Positions 8,676 through 17,239 of a stretch of DNA of 64,000 bases are shown piece by piece. Source of the stretch: Curtobacterium sp. BH-2-1-1 (GTDB lineage: Bacteria; Actinomycetota; Actinomycetes; Actinomycetales; Microbacteriaceae); NCBI RefSeq assembly GCF_001806325.1, contig NZ_CP017580.1:3410001-3474000 (forward strand). The letters are read 5' to 3'. Below the pieces are notes generated by a model, which saw nothing but the letters and a program-made list of their open reading frames with translations, ran no database searches and was not told the origin of the DNA. The position numbers were made by a program, and so were the translations under genes. Position 1 is the first letter of the stretch; every line of letters starts with the position of its first letter.

Positions 8676-9656
8676 TCAGCGCACCCCGTCGCGCGTCACG
8701 GCCACCCGGAGCGGCAGGCCCGCGGCGAGCGCCGCGACACGCGGATCGCGCAGGGGACGCCCTCCGACCGTCGGCAGGTCGAGGTAGCCACGGCTGACCG
8801 TGTGCCGGAGCGCACCGGTGGGCACGGGTCCGTCGCCGGTGCGCATGCGCCACGCCTGCGGTCGGCGACGGAGGAGGTCTGCGTCGGAGGCGGTGTCGGG
8901 GTCGGCGACGAGGCGCGCCCAGACCTCGTCCTCGGTGCTCCGGGCGAGCTCGGTCGGAGACAGCGCACCGCGGTCGAGCAGCCGCCCGACGAGGTCGCGG
9001 AGCACGGTCACGGGCACGAGGTTCGCCGCGGAGCGCTGCGCGAGTGCCTCGCGGATGGCCAGGTCGGCCAGCTCGAGGGCGTCGTCCGGATCCGCGTCGA
9101 CCGTCCCGCCGACGAGCCGCAGGCGACCGAGCAGCACGTGCGGCGGCGTCTGCGTCCGTCCGTGCGCCTGGCCGCTCCGGAGGAACGAGTCCAGGTGGTC
9201 GAGCTTCAGTCCGCCCGGGACCGACGTCAGCACCGACGGCACGCGGCCCTCGTCGACCGCGATGACCTGGTCGGCGTCGATACCCGGGACCTCGTCCGCG
9301 AGGCGCCGGATCGCGGTTCGTCCGAGGGAGTGGTGCTCGAGGCCGCCCAGACCCTCCAACGTGTGGCTGAACGGCAGGTGCCCGACGTCGTGCAGGAGTG
9401 CGGTCGTGCGGGCGAGGTGGTCGTCCGGGGCGAAGGCGGTGACGAGCGCGAGCACCCCGAGGGAGTGTTCGAGCCGCGAGTACGACTGGGTCGTCGTGAG
9501 CGCGGCACCGCCGGCGTGGGCGATGAACGCGAGCCGTCGCACCGTCCAGGTCTCGAGCAGTCGTCGTTCGAGCGGGGTGAGCCGCACCTCCACCCGCCAG
9601 AGCGGATCGAACCAGACCCCGTCGATCCCGAGCGTGTCCACCGCGTCCCCGTGCAC
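8676..9656 (-). CDS. HD-domain phosphohydrolase
   Basis: 326 residues from a GTG with a GAGGGGGA ribosome site. Metal-ligand motifs in order: RLEHSLG (61-67), the diagnostic LLHDVGHLPFSHTLE (HD at 89-90), EHHSLG, and LDHLDS. The layout matches dNTPase/YdhJ-like HD hydrolases that cleave nucleotides. A TAGCGT hexamer about 23 bases upstream of the GTG could be its -10. The open frame on this strand continues for kilobases upstream only because stops are rare at this GC; the conserved part begins near this GTG. Confidence 0.85.
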   Translation of the reverse strand: MHGDAVDTLGIDGVWFDPLWRVEVRLTPLERRLLETWTVRRLAFIAHAGGAALTTTQSYSRLEHSLGVLALVTAFAPDDHLARTTALLHDVGHLPFSHTLEGLGGLEHHSLGRTAIRRLADEVPGIDADQVIAVDEGRVPSVLTSVPGGLKLDHLDSFLRSGQAHGRTQTPPHVLLGRLRLVGGTVDADPDDALELADLAIREALAQRSAANLVPVTVLRDLVGRLLDRGALSPTELARSTEDEVWARLVADPDTASDADLLRRRPQAWRMRTGDGPVPTGALRHTVSRGYLDLPTVGGRPLRDPRVAALAAGLPLRVAVTRDGVR

Positions 9657-9752
9657 CGTTCCCCCTCGTCGCCTGCCCCTCGACGCTACCGGACCCGCCG
9701 TGCAGCACGCGCCCTGTGCGGGGACGGAGCCGCCACCGCGTAGCAAGGACCC

Positions 9753-10712
9753 ATGGCACATCGGTTCCGCGGGAAGATCGTCGTCGTCACCGGAGCATCG
9801 AGCGGGATCGGCAGGGCCGCCGCGCACGAGTTCGCACGGCAGGGCGCGACGCTCGTGCTGGCCGCCCGCAGCCACGACTCGCTCGAGGCCGCCGCCGCCG
9901 AGTGCCGGGCGCTCGGGGCCGAGGCAGTCGCGATCCCCACAGACGTCGCCGACGAGCACGCCGTCCGCGACCTCGTCGCGACCACCACGACCCGCTTCGG
10001 ACGGATCGACGTCTTCGTGGGGAACGCCGCCCTGTTCGTCTACGGCCTCTTCGAGCAGACACCGACCGAGGCCTTCAAGCGCGTCGTCGACACGAACCTG
10101 TACGGCCACCTGCACGCGATCACCGCCCTGCTCCCGCACTGGAAGCAGCGGGGCGAGGGCACCTACGTCCTCGTCGGCTCGATCCAGTCGCTGCTGTCCG
10201 CGCCGTACCAGTCCGCCTACGTGACGAGCAAACACGCGGCCCTCGGCCTGGTCGACGTCCTCGGCGACGAGTTCGCCGGCACGGGCATCCGCTTCGCCGC
10301 GCTCCTGCCGTCGACCATCGACACGCCGATCTACCAGAACGGCGCCAACTACACCGGCAAGATCTCGCACCCGTTGCCGCCGACGGTGTCCGTCGAGCGT
10401 GCCGGCCGCGCGGTCGTCCGGACGGCACTGCACCCCAAGCGCTACCGGTTCGTCGGCCGGATCCAGGCGTCGCTCGTGCCGCTGCAGTACGTGTTCCCCG
10501 GGCTGTTCCACAAGATCACCAAGCCGATGGTGCATACGTTCGCGCTCCGCGGCAGGGGAGCGCCGACCGACGGCAACCTCTGGACCCCGGCCGACGCCGG
10601 CAACGCGACGAACGGCGGCTGGGTCGCGAAGCGCCGCCGCGTCACGCGCCCGCTCCTCGTCCTCGGGGCAGTCGCGACGGTCGCGGGGCTCGCCCTGGGC
10701 CGACGCCGCTGA
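9753..10712 (+). CDS. Short-chain dehydrogenase with C-terminal extension
   Basis: 319 residues. TGASSGIGRAAA (cofactor loop), GNAAL (NNAG position), VGSIQSL (active Ser) and YVTSKHA (Tyr, Lys) give a complete SDR core of about 230 residues. The C-terminal extension ends in a hydrophobic helix and Arg-rich tail (LLVLGAVATVAGLALGRRR), suggesting membrane attachment, as in DltE/YkuF-like oxidoreductases. Substrate unknown. A palindromic element begins two bases after the stop. Confidence 0.9.
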   Translation: MAHRFRGKIVVVTGASSGIGRAAAHEFARQGATLVLAARSHDSLEAAAAECRALGAEAVAIPTDVADEHAVRDLVATTTTRFGRIDVFVGNAALFVYGLFEQTPTEAFKRVVDTNLYGHLHAITALLPHWKQRGEGTYVLVGSIQSLLSAPYQSAYVTSKHAALGLVDVLGDEFAGTGIRFAALLPSTIDTPIYQNGANYTGKISHPLPPTVSVERAGRAVVRTALHPKRYRFVGRIQASLVPLQYVFPGLFHKITKPMVHTFALRGRGAPTDGNLWTPADAGNATNGGWVAKRRRVTRPLLVLGAVATVAGLALGRRR

Positions 10713-10713
10713 C

Positions 10714-10760
10714 GGACGGGAGGCGCGGGGCGGGCCCGCACCGCGCCTCCAGGCCGTCCC
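10714..10760. repeat. Dispersed palindrome family A, copy 1
   Basis: 5' arm GGACGGGAGGCGCGG at 10714-10728, 3' arm CCGCGCCTCC at 10741-10750 followed by a partly matching AGGCCGTCC. Lies between convergent stops, so it may also terminate transcription. Confidence 0.85.
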
Positions 10761-10831
10761 GTGCGAGCGTCCGCACACCGTGACGGGCCGTGCGGGCCGC
10801 ACCGAGCGCGGAACCTCGCACGCTGCGACGG

Positions 10832-12058
10832 CTAGAAGAGCGTCGCGCTCGCCCGGCGCGCGCCCTCGCCGAGGGACTCGAGCTTCGCGGCGGCGATCTG
10901 CGGGTGGATGCGGCCGCCGAGGCCGCAGTCGGTGCCGGCGATGACGCGCTCCCGGCCGACGACCGAGGCGAACCGCTCGATGCGCTGCGCGACGAGGTCC
11001 GGGTGCTCGACGACGTTCGTGGCGTGGCCGACCACGCCGGGCACGATGACCTTGCCGTCCGGCAGCGCGACGCCCTGCCAGACCGTCCACTCGTGCTCGT
11101 GGCGAGCGTTGGCGGCCTCGAACGAGTACGCGCCGGCATCGATGTCGAGCATGAGGTCGACGATGTGCCGGAGCTCGATGTCGGTGGTGTGCGGGCCGTG
11201 CCACGAGCCCCAGCAGAGGTGGAAGCGCACCCGCGAGGTGTCGAGGCCGCGCAGCGCGTGGTTGAGCGCCTCGACGCGGATGCGGGTGAAGGCGCGGTAG
11301 TCCTCGATGCTCGGCTCCGGGTTGATCTGGTCCCAGTTCTCGGCGATCGAGGGGTCGTCGATCTGCAGGACGAGGCCGGCGTCGAGGATGATCCGGTACT
11401 CCTCGCGCAGGGCGTCGGCCCAGGCCCAGATGTGCTCCTCGTCGGTGGCGTAGTACTCGTTCGCGACCCGGGCGGCGGACCCGGGGGAGAGCGCCGTGAT
11501 GAAACCGTTCGCGGCGCCGGCCGCCTCGACGGCGTGCCGGAGGTTGGCGGCGTCCGTCCGGGCTGCCTCGTGCCCGGTGTACGCGATCGGGCCGGTCGTC
11601 GTCGGGAACGCGGTGGCGTTCTTGCCCGTGCCGATGCCCGAGCCCGGGTCGGTGTAGGCCTCGCGGAAGATCGTCCAGTCGCGGCGGTCGGGGAAGCTCG
11701 TGAGCCGGACGTGTCCGGGCTCGGAGCGGACCGGCTCCTGCGTGAAGATGTCCTCCTCGGTCAGGCTGAGGCCGCTGACGCGCTGGAACGAGTACCCCCA
11801 CCAGGCGCCGTAGTCGACGCTGTTCGACATCGCCTTGCCGAACTCGCCGTCGCCGGGCTGCGTGATGCCGAGCGCGGTCTGGCGGGCGACGACGTCGTCG
11901 ACCGCGGCGCTCGTGAGCGCACGGACCTCGTCGGTGGTCTCCAGCGTGAAGCCGTCGGCGGCGAGGGGCCGGGCGGCGTTCGCGGCGATGAGCTCCGGCG
12001 TGCGGGGCAACGAGCCGGCGGTGGTGGCCTGGACGTGGTCGGTGTTCTCGAAGGACAT
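10832..12058 (-). CDS. Cobalamin-independent methionine synthase II family protein (MetE C-terminal-like)
   Basis: 408 residues, about half of full MetE, so only the catalytic barrel is present. Zinc ligands are recognisable: His and Cys in FHLCWGSWHGPH, Glu in YSFEAANARHEHEW, Cys in GTDCGLGGR. Such stand-alone enzymes transfer methyl groups to homocysteine or related thiols from methylated donors (corrinoid-, folate- or methylthio-type); the donor here is unknown. Start at ATG 12058, 58 bp from the divergent GTG of the transporter gene. Confidence 0.85.
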   Translation of the reverse strand: MSFENTDHVQATTAGSLPRTPELIAANAARPLAADGFTLETTDEVRALTSAAVDDVVARQTALGITQPGDGEFGKAMSNSVDYGAWWGYSFQRVSGLSLTEEDIFTQEPVRSEPGHVRLTSFPDRRDWTIFREAYTDPGSGIGTGKNATAFPTTTGPIAYTGHEAARTDAANLRHAVEAAGAANGFITALSPGSAARVANEYYATDEEHIWAWADALREEYRIILDAGLVLQIDDPSIAENWDQINPEPSIEDYRAFTRIRVEALNHALRGLDTSRVRFHLCWGSWHGPHTTDIELRHIVDLMLDIDAGAYSFEAANARHEHEWTVWQGVALPDGKVIVPGVVGHATNVVEHPDLVAQRIERFASVVGRERVIAGTDCGLGGRIHPQIAAAKLESLGEGARRASATLF

Positions 12059-12116
12059 GCTGCCCAATCTGGCACGGGGGCCCCGGGAGCGGTCCGACTC
12101 GGGAGAATGGGACACC

Positions 12117-13145
12117 GTGCCCCGTCCCACCACCCGCATCCCGCTCAACACCCTCGCCGTCCCGTTCGGCCTCGCCGGCTTCGCCGAGACCTGGTCGTAC
12201 GCCACCCCCGTCCTCGACCTGCCGGCCGTCCTCCCGCAGGTCTTCTGGGGCATCGCCGCCGTCGCCTGGACCTGGCTGCTCGCCGCGCACGCCGTCCGCG
12301 GGGTCCGGGTGCGCGCGCACGACCGGCTCGTCGATCAACTGCGGCACCCCGCGCAGGGTCCCCTCGCGGCACTGGTCCCGGCGACCGCGATGCTGCTCGG
12401 GGTCGACCTCGCGCACGGCTGGCCGGTCGGCGGGAGGGTGCTCGTCCTCGTCGCCGTGGCGGTCGCCGCCGGGTTCGCCGCCTGGCTCCTCGCGACCTGG
12501 TTCGAGGGCCGGCTCGCCCTCGAGTCGGTGCACGGCGGCTACCTCCTGCCGACCGTCGCAGCGGCGCTCGTCGGCTCGGTCGCCACGCACGAGGTCGGGC
12601 TCACCTGGCTCTCCTGGGCCTGCTTCGGCGTCGGCGTGTTCTTCTGGGTCGTGATGACCGGGCTGCTGCTCATCCGGCTGTCCTTCCGCCCCGCGCTGCC
12701 CGCACCGCTCGTGCCGACGATGGCGATCCTCGTGGCACCGCCGTCGGTCGCCACGGTCGCGGTGTTCGCGCTGACGGACGACGTGCTCACGGTCCCGGTG
12801 CAGGCGATCACCGGGCTCGGCGTGCTGCTCGTCGCGGTGCAGGTCGCCCTGCTGCCGCGGTACGTGCGGCTGCCCTTCTCGCTCGGGTTCTGGTCGTTCG
12901 TGTTCCCGGCGGCGGCGGTCGCGACGGCCGCGATCGAGTGGCTGCGGGTGCTCGACGTGCGGTGGGCGTGGATCCCCACCGCGGGGGTGCTCGCCCTGCT
13001 CTCGGTGCTGGTCGCGGTCGTCGGGTCGCGGTCGATCGCGCTGGCCGTGCGGCACCTGCTGCCCCAGGCGGAGGGCGTCCTGCAGGCCGCCGACGACGAG
13101 GACGCCGAGCCGGGCCCGGTGACGGGCGCGAGCCGGACGGTCTGA
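12117..13145 (+). CDS. TDT/SLAC1-family membrane transporter (TehA-like)
   Basis: 342 residues, about ten transmembrane helices. The N-terminal PLNTLAVPFGLAGFAETW is characteristic of the tellurite-resistance/dicarboxylate transporter family, which includes the TehA and SLAC1 anion channels and sulfite exporters such as Ssu1. A GTG start is chosen because coding similarity begins at VPRPTTRIPLN. Transported ion not predictable; its divergent neighbour handles methyl/thiol groups, which makes sulfite an open possibility only. Confidence 0.82.
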   Translation: MPRPTTRIPLNTLAVPFGLAGFAETWSYATPVLDLPAVLPQVFWGIAAVAWTWLLAAHAVRGVRVRAHDRLVDQLRHPAQGPLAALVPATAMLLGVDLAHGWPVGGRVLVLVAVAVAAGFAAWLLATWFEGRLALESVHGGYLLPTVAAALVGSVATHEVGLTWLSWACFGVGVFFWVVMTGLLLIRLSFRPALPAPLVPTMAILVAPPSVATVAVFALTDDVLTVPVQAITGLGVLLVAVQVALLPRYVRLPFSLGFWSFVFPAAAVATAAIEWLRVLDVRWAWIPTAGVLALLSVLVAVVGSRSIALAVRHLLPQAEGVLQAADDEDAEPGPVTGASRTV

Positions 13146-13154
13146 ACGCGACCA

Positions 13155-13205
13155 CGGTTCGGGAGGCGCGGTGCGCGTCCGACGCGCACCGCGCCTCCCG
13201 AGCCG
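13155..13205. repeat. Palindrome family A, copy 2
   Basis: Arms beginning CGGTTCGGGAGGCGCGG; the inner 21 bp on each side pair perfectly around a single C at the centre. Located ten bases after the transporter stop and before the next gene on the same strand. Confidence 0.9.
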
Positions 13206-13266
13206 GTCGCGCGCACCGCGTGACGTCCGGAGACGACGTGCGTCGCCACCCGGCCGTGACACGACG

Positions 13267-13272
13267 TACCGT
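13267..13272 (+). promoter_or_regulatory. Candidate -10 hexamer for the DUF1684 gene
   Basis: TACCGT, six bases before the ATG at 13279; fits leaderless transcription. It follows directly on palindrome A2. Confidence 0.45.
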
Positions 13273-13278
13273 CGTGGC

Positions 13279-14088
13279 ATGACCACGACGACGCCGACCG
13301 CAGCCGACTTCCGCTCCATGTGGGCCGCGTGGCACGACGCCCACGAGGCGGCCCGGGCGAGTGCGCACGGCTTCCTCGCGATCACGAGCATCCGGTGGCT
13401 GACGGGCACGCCGGAGCGCTTCGACGACGCGCCCGGGGAGTGGTCGACCTCGGAGGCGGGACCGGTCGTCACCCTCGACGACGGCGAGTCGATCGAGGTC
13501 GACGGCGTCGCGGTGACGGGCACGCACCGGTTCGGTCCGCTGCCCGAGCGGTCGAGCACGACCATCGCGTGGCAGGACGGCGACGAGCGGGTCGTCATCG
13601 AGGTCGCCCGGCGTGGCGGCAGTGACGTCCTCCGACCGCGGCACCCCTCGAACCCGACGCGGACCGGGTACACCGGGACGCCGTCGTACTCGCCGGACCC
13701 GTCGTTCGCGGTCGCGGCGCACTTCGAGCCGTTCGACACGCCGCGCTCGGTGACCGTCGGGTCGGTCGTCGACGGGCTGCAGCACGTGTACGAGGCGCCG
13801 GGCGTGCTGACGTTCGACCTCGACGGGCCGCGGTCGCTCCTGGCGTTCAACGGGTACGGCGACGGGCTCCTGGTGCTGTTCACCGACCGGACGAGCGGCG
13901 TGACCACGTACGCGGCCAACCGGAGCCTGGACGTCCCGGCGCCGGACGCGTCGGGCGCGACGACGATCGACTTCAACCGGGCGACGAACCTGCCGTGCGC
14001 CTACACGCCGCACGCGACGTGCCCGTTGCCGCCGGCGGAGAACCGGCTCGACGTCGCGGTGGAGGCGGGGGAGCAGCTGCCGGCGTGA
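13279..14088 (+). CDS. DUF1684 family protein
   Basis: 269 residues. The C-terminal FNRATNLPCAYTPHATCPLPPAENRLDVAVEAGE is the family hallmark, with two Cys and a Pro-rich loop. The N-terminal helix (WHDAHEAARASAHGFLAITSIRWL) is also typical. The family is widespread and mostly cytosolic; no biochemical role is established. No signal peptide or membrane segment. Confidence 0.9.
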   Translation: MTTTTPTAADFRSMWAAWHDAHEAARASAHGFLAITSIRWLTGTPERFDDAPGEWSTSEAGPVVTLDDGESIEVDGVAVTGTHRFGPLPERSSTTIAWQDGDERVVIEVARRGGSDVLRPRHPSNPTRTGYTGTPSYSPDPSFAVAAHFEPFDTPRSVTVGSVVDGLQHVYEAPGVLTFDLDGPRSLLAFNGYGDGLLVLFTDRTSGVTTYAANRSLDVPAPDASGATTIDFNRATNLPCAYTPHATCPLPPAENRLDVAVEAGEQLPA

Positions 14089-14294
14089 GGCGCGCGGGGC
14101 GGCGCGGCGGCGCGGCGGGCGCGGCGGGCGCGGGGTGAAAGGCGCGCGGTGTTCGACACCGCACCACCGGATCGACGCGCGGAACGTCGCACCATGCACG
14201 TGCATCGGATGCGCGGGCATCGTCCGACACTCCACCAGGTGATCGACGGGTGCGATGTCGCAGCATGCACACGCACCCGCGGGCGACGCCCGGC
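14089..14294. other. Convergent intergenic region with short hairpins
   Basis: After a (GGCGC)-rich run there is a perfect hairpin GCGGTGTTCGACACCGC (14146-14162), a 12-bp palindrome ATGCACGTGCAT (14194-14205), and an imperfect direct repeat GTCGCAC/GCATGCAC (near 14187 and 14259). No coding potential recognised. Possible terminator for one or both flanking genes. Confidence 0.5.
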
Positions 14295-14855
14295 TCAGGG
14301 CACCCCGACGCGAGCCCAACCACTCGTCGCCCGCCACGCGCCCGGGTCGAACGAGAACACGCTGCCCATCCCCGGCTGGTCGAGCGCCCGGGTGACCGGC
14401 ACGCCCCGCAGGTCGGCGAGCAGCAGCGCCCCGACCGCACCGTGCGAAACGATCGTGACGTCGCCGGCGTCGGTCAGCGCCCGCACGGCACGGACGATGC
14501 GGTCCTGGGCGTCGACGGCGCGCTCCCACCCGCGCACCGAGTCCTCCGGCGTGGCGAATAACGCGTCGACGACCCCGTCGAACTCCGCGGGCGGCAGGTA
14601 GCCCGTCGCGCTCCGGTCGATCTCGCCGAGCGCGGGGTCCGTCGAGTGCACGAGCCCCACCGCCTCCGCGAGGATCGCCGCCGTGTCGACCGCCTTCTGC
14701 TCGGTGCTCGACACGATCCGCTGGACCCCGGGTCGCCAGGCGACGGCCGCGGCTCCGGCAGCGCGGGCACGCCCGTCGGGGGAGAGCCCCCACGACTCGA
14801 TCGGCCTCGCGGGGTCGACGACCACCTCGGCGTGGGTCAGGAAGAACGAGGGCAC
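14295..14855 (-). CDS. Histidine-phosphatase-family protein with THA in place of RHG
   Basis: 186 residues from a GTG that has GGAG seven bases upstream, four bases after the MgtC-like stop (same operon). The second catalytic region SHGAVG and the E/SSTEQKA region are conserved. The first motif reads FLTHAEV: the catalytic His is kept but the preceding Arg is Thr and the following Gly is Ala. A THxEV variant exists in part of this superfamily, so it may be an active subgroup. Substrate unknown. Confidence 0.78.
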   Translation of the reverse strand: MPSFFLTHAEVVVDPARPIESWGLSPDGRARAAGAAAVAWRPGVQRIVSSTEQKAVDTAAILAEAVGLVHSTDPALGEIDRSATGYLPPAEFDGVVDALFATPEDSVRGWERAVDAQDRIVRAVRALTDAGDVTIVSHGAVGALLLADLRGVPVTRALDQPGMGSVFSFDPGAWRATSGWARVGVP

Positions 14856-14859
14856 GGCG

Positions 14860-15576
14860 TCACTCCAGGTCGTCGGCGGCCGACGGGTCGACGACCCGGA
14901 CACCGTCGACCTCGCCGATCCGGGCGATGAGCAGGGACCCCTCGGCCCGGCCGGCGACGTCGATCCGGACCGCGGTGGCGTCGACCCGGTCGGTGTCCTG
15001 CCGCACGAGCCGGGCGACCCGCCACCCGCCGGCCGTCGCGAGGGCGAGCACGTCCGGCAGCACCCCGCGGCCGGCGTCGTAGACCACGTCGAGCGTCATC
15101 GACTGCTCGGCGGAGCGGGACAGCGCGCGGACGATCGCGGTGTAGCCGAACACGACGACGAAGTGCAGGGCGGTGACGACGAGTGCGAGCAGCCAGAGGC
15201 CGGCGCCCGCGGCCATGCCGATCGCCGCGGTCTCCCACACCGCGGCGGCCGTGGTGAGGCCCCGGACGGCTCCGCGTCGGGTGAGGATCAGCCCGGCGCC
15301 GAGGAACCCGACACCGGAGACGATCTGCGCCGCGACGCGCGAGGGGTCGAGCACGACGTGGTCCGGCACGAGGACGTCGCTGAACCCGTACTTGCTCACG
15401 AGCAGCATGAGGGCCGACGCGGTCCCGACGATCGCCTGCGTGCGGATGCCGGCGCTCTTCGACCGGAGCTGCCGCTCGAGGCCGATGAGCGACGCGAGGG
15501 CGAACGCGAGCAGGACCTCGCCGATCTGGACCCACCCCTGTCCGGCGAGGGGCTCCGTGAGCTGTTGGATCGTCAC
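14860..15576 (-). CDS. MgtC/SapB-family membrane protein
   Basis: 238 residues from a GTG. Four to five N-terminal hydrophobic segments carry the family hallmarks LIGLERQLRSKSAGIRT and VSGVGFLGAGLI; the C-terminal 90 residues form a soluble ACT-like domain. Members modulate P-type or F-type ATPases and Mg2+ homeostasis. Operon with the histidine-phosphatase gene. Divergent to the reverse transcriptase, with palindrome A3 in the 97-bp gap. Confidence 0.92.
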   Translation of the reverse strand: MTIQQLTEPLAGQGWVQIGEVLLAFALASLIGLERQLRSKSAGIRTQAIVGTASALMLLVSKYGFSDVLVPDHVVLDPSRVAAQIVSGVGFLGAGLILTRRGAVRGLTTAAAVWETAAIGMAAGAGLWLLALVVTALHFVVVFGYTAIVRALSRSAEQSMTLDVVYDAGRGVLPDVLALATAGGWRVARLVRQDTDRVDATAVRIDVAGRAEGSLLIARIGEVDGVRVVDPSAADDLE

Positions 15577-15604
15577 GCCGACCGACGATACGCCGGCACC
15601 CGGC

Positions 15605-15646
15605 GGACGGGAGGCGCGGTGCGGGCCCGACCCGCGCCTCCCGTCC
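15605..15646. repeat. Palindrome family A, copy 3
   Basis: Perfect 15-bp arms GGACGGGAGGCGCGG (15605-15619) and complement (15632-15646). The only structured element in the gap between divergent mgtC-like and reverse-transcriptase genes, so here it cannot serve as a terminator of either. Its 3' arm shares 21 identical bases with a coding linker at 27493-27513. Confidence 0.9.
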
Positions 15647-15661
15647 GTCAGGGGGTCGCCG

Positions 15662-15667
15662 TAGGGT
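15662..15667 (+). promoter_or_regulatory. Candidate -10 hexamer for the reverse transcriptase gene
   Basis: TAGGGT, six bases before the GTG at 15674; a matching -35 would fall inside palindrome A3. Confidence 0.4.
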
Positions 15668-15673
15668 GAGCGC

Positions 15674-17158
15674 GTGGAGTTCCCGGGGGAGGCGGCCGAC
15701 GCGCGTGACGCGTCGACCTCTCCGGGGTCACCCCGGGGCACGCAGGACCAGCAGGACGACACGCCCCGAGCGGGACGGCGCGCTCCGCGCGCGACGCCGC
15801 ACGGAGGCACCGACGGGTCCCCCGGGAACCCCACGCCACTGACCGTCGTCGCCGGTGCCCTCGCCGACGCGTTCCTGACCGCGGAGCACTGGGGACCGGA
15901 CGACCTGACCGCCGCCGGCTGGGCGGTGGTCGGCGTCGAGCGCGCCTACGTCGGGCTCGCGGTCGCAGCGGCCCTCGCCGCACACCCGCGACCACCGGTC
16001 GACGCACCGCGACAGCTCGCGGCGGTGCTCGAGGCGTCGCCGCGCCTCGCCGAGCTGCACCGCGCACGCGAGGCGCGCCGACCGGTCCGGGTCGTCGCGC
16101 GCCGGGCGACCGCGGTCCGGGCGCGTCCGGAGACCGCGAGCCGACTGCTGGTCGACACGCTGCCCGAGCTCGCGCGCGAGCTCGACCTCACCGTCGGGCG
16201 GCTGCTCTGGCTCGCGGACACCCGCTCGTGGAACCGGCGACCGGGGCCGTCGAGCCCGCTCCACCACCACCGCTGCGAGTGGATCCGTCGACCCGGACGC
16301 ACGCCGCGGCTGCTCGAGAAGCCGATGGACATGCTCCGCCGGACGCAGCGGACGATCCTCGACGAGCTCCTCACCGCGCTGCCGGTGCACGACGCGGCGC
16401 ACGGCTTCGTCGGCGGTCGGAGCGTCGTGACCGGAGCCGCGGCGCACACCGGGCGGCAGATCGTCGTCACGGCAGACCTGACGTCCTTCTTCGCGAGCGT
16501 CACCGCGCCCACCGTGTACGGGGTCTTCCGCGCGGCGGGCTTCGCGGAGCCGCTCGCACACGTCCTCACCGGGGTGTGCACGCACCGGGTGCCGGTGCAC
16601 GTCCTCAGCGCGATGCCGGACGGCGGCAGCCCCGAGGAACGGCAGGCGCTGCGCGCGATGCTCCGCGAAGCCCACCTGCCGCAGGGCGCGCCGACCTCAC
16701 CGGCGCTGGCGAACACCGCGCTCCGGCACCTGGACGCACGGCTCGCGGGGTGGGCGGCCTCGGTCGGCGCGGTCTACACCCGGTACGCCGACGACCTGAC
16801 GTTCAGCGGCGACGAGCGGCTCGCGGCACGACCGGACGCGTTCCTCCGCGGGGTCGACCGGATCGTCACGGAGCAGGGACTCCGGCTGAACCCGTCGAAG
16901 ACCCGGGCGCGGCGACGGGGCACACGGCAGTCGGTCACCGGGGTCGTCGTCAACGACCGGACGTCACCGGGTCGGCGGGAGGTCGACCGCCTGCACGCGA
17001 TCCTGCACAACGCCGCCGAGCACGGTCCGGAGTCGCAGAACCGTGCTGGACACCCCGACTTCCGGGCGCACCTGCTCGGGCGGATCGGGTGGGTCGAGCA
17101 GGTCCACCCCGGACGCGCACGGCGCCTGCACGAGGAGTTCGCCCGCATCACGTGGTGA
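15674..17158 (+). CDS. Retron-type reverse transcriptase
   Basis: 494 residues. The first 55 are disordered Gly/Pro/Arg-rich sequence. A helical stretch and LTVGRLLWLADTRSW (about 173-187) match the retron RT N-terminus. RT motifs follow: HGFVGGRSV (243-251), VTADLTSFFASV with catalytic Asp268, LPQGAPTSPALAN (335-347), YADD (371-374), and VTGVVVN (421-427), the VTG signature of retrons. Fingers, palm and a short thumb are complete. No maturase, integrase or Cas1 domain. The gene stands alone: no obvious effector gene beside it, and no msr-msd candidate other than palindrome A3. It could be a retron RT or an allied domesticated RT. Confidence 0.88.
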   Translation: MEFPGEAADARDASTSPGSPRGTQDQQDDTPRAGRRAPRATPHGGTDGSPGNPTPLTVVAGALADAFLTAEHWGPDDLTAAGWAVVGVERAYVGLAVAAALAAHPRPPVDAPRQLAAVLEASPRLAELHRAREARRPVRVVARRATAVRARPETASRLLVDTLPELARELDLTVGRLLWLADTRSWNRRPGPSSPLHHHRCEWIRRPGRTPRLLEKPMDMLRRTQRTILDELLTALPVHDAAHGFVGGRSVVTGAAAHTGRQIVVTADLTSFFASVTAPTVYGVFRAAGFAEPLAHVLTGVCTHRVPVHVLSAMPDGGSPEERQALRAMLREAHLPQGAPTSPALANTALRHLDARLAGWAASVGAVYTRYADDLTFSGDERLAARPDAFLRGVDRIVTEQGLRLNPSKTRARRRGTRQSVTGVVVNDRTSPGRREVDRLHAILHNAAEHGPESQNRAGHPDFRAHLLGRIGWVEQVHPGRARRLHEEFARITW

Positions 17159-17179
17159 TCCCGGGCCGTCTCCGTGCGG

Positions 17180-17194
17180 GTGTGACGCCGGGTT
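17180..17194 (+). promoter_or_regulatory. Shared 15-bp motif GTGTGACGCCGGGTT (candidate operator)
   Basis: Identical, on the opposite strand, to 34064-34078 upstream of the amino-acid ABC importer operon. Here it ends 45 bp before the start of the monooxygenase block. Position close to the -10 suggests a regulator site; regulator unknown. Confidence 0.5.
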
Positions 17195-17227
17195 GCAGCG
17201 GGCACGGGCACGACGCCCGACCGCCGG

Positions 17228-17233
17228 TAGCGT
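17228..17233 (+). promoter_or_regulatory. Candidate -10 hexamer for the monooxygenase block
   Basis: TAGCGT, six bases before the ATG at 17240. Confidence 0.45.
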
Positions 17234-17239
17234 GCCGCC

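Noticed and set aside
8676..13976. A very long open frame on the minus strand (about 1,766 codons)
   Set aside because: It runs antisense or through several well-supported genes; only the last 327 codons match a family (HD hydrolase). Long spurious frames are expected at 70 percent GC.
15605..17158. Group II intron or DGR reverse transcriptase
   Set aside because: No maturase or intron domain V-like RNA, no VR/TR pair or accessory protein gene, and the VTG motif favours retrons.
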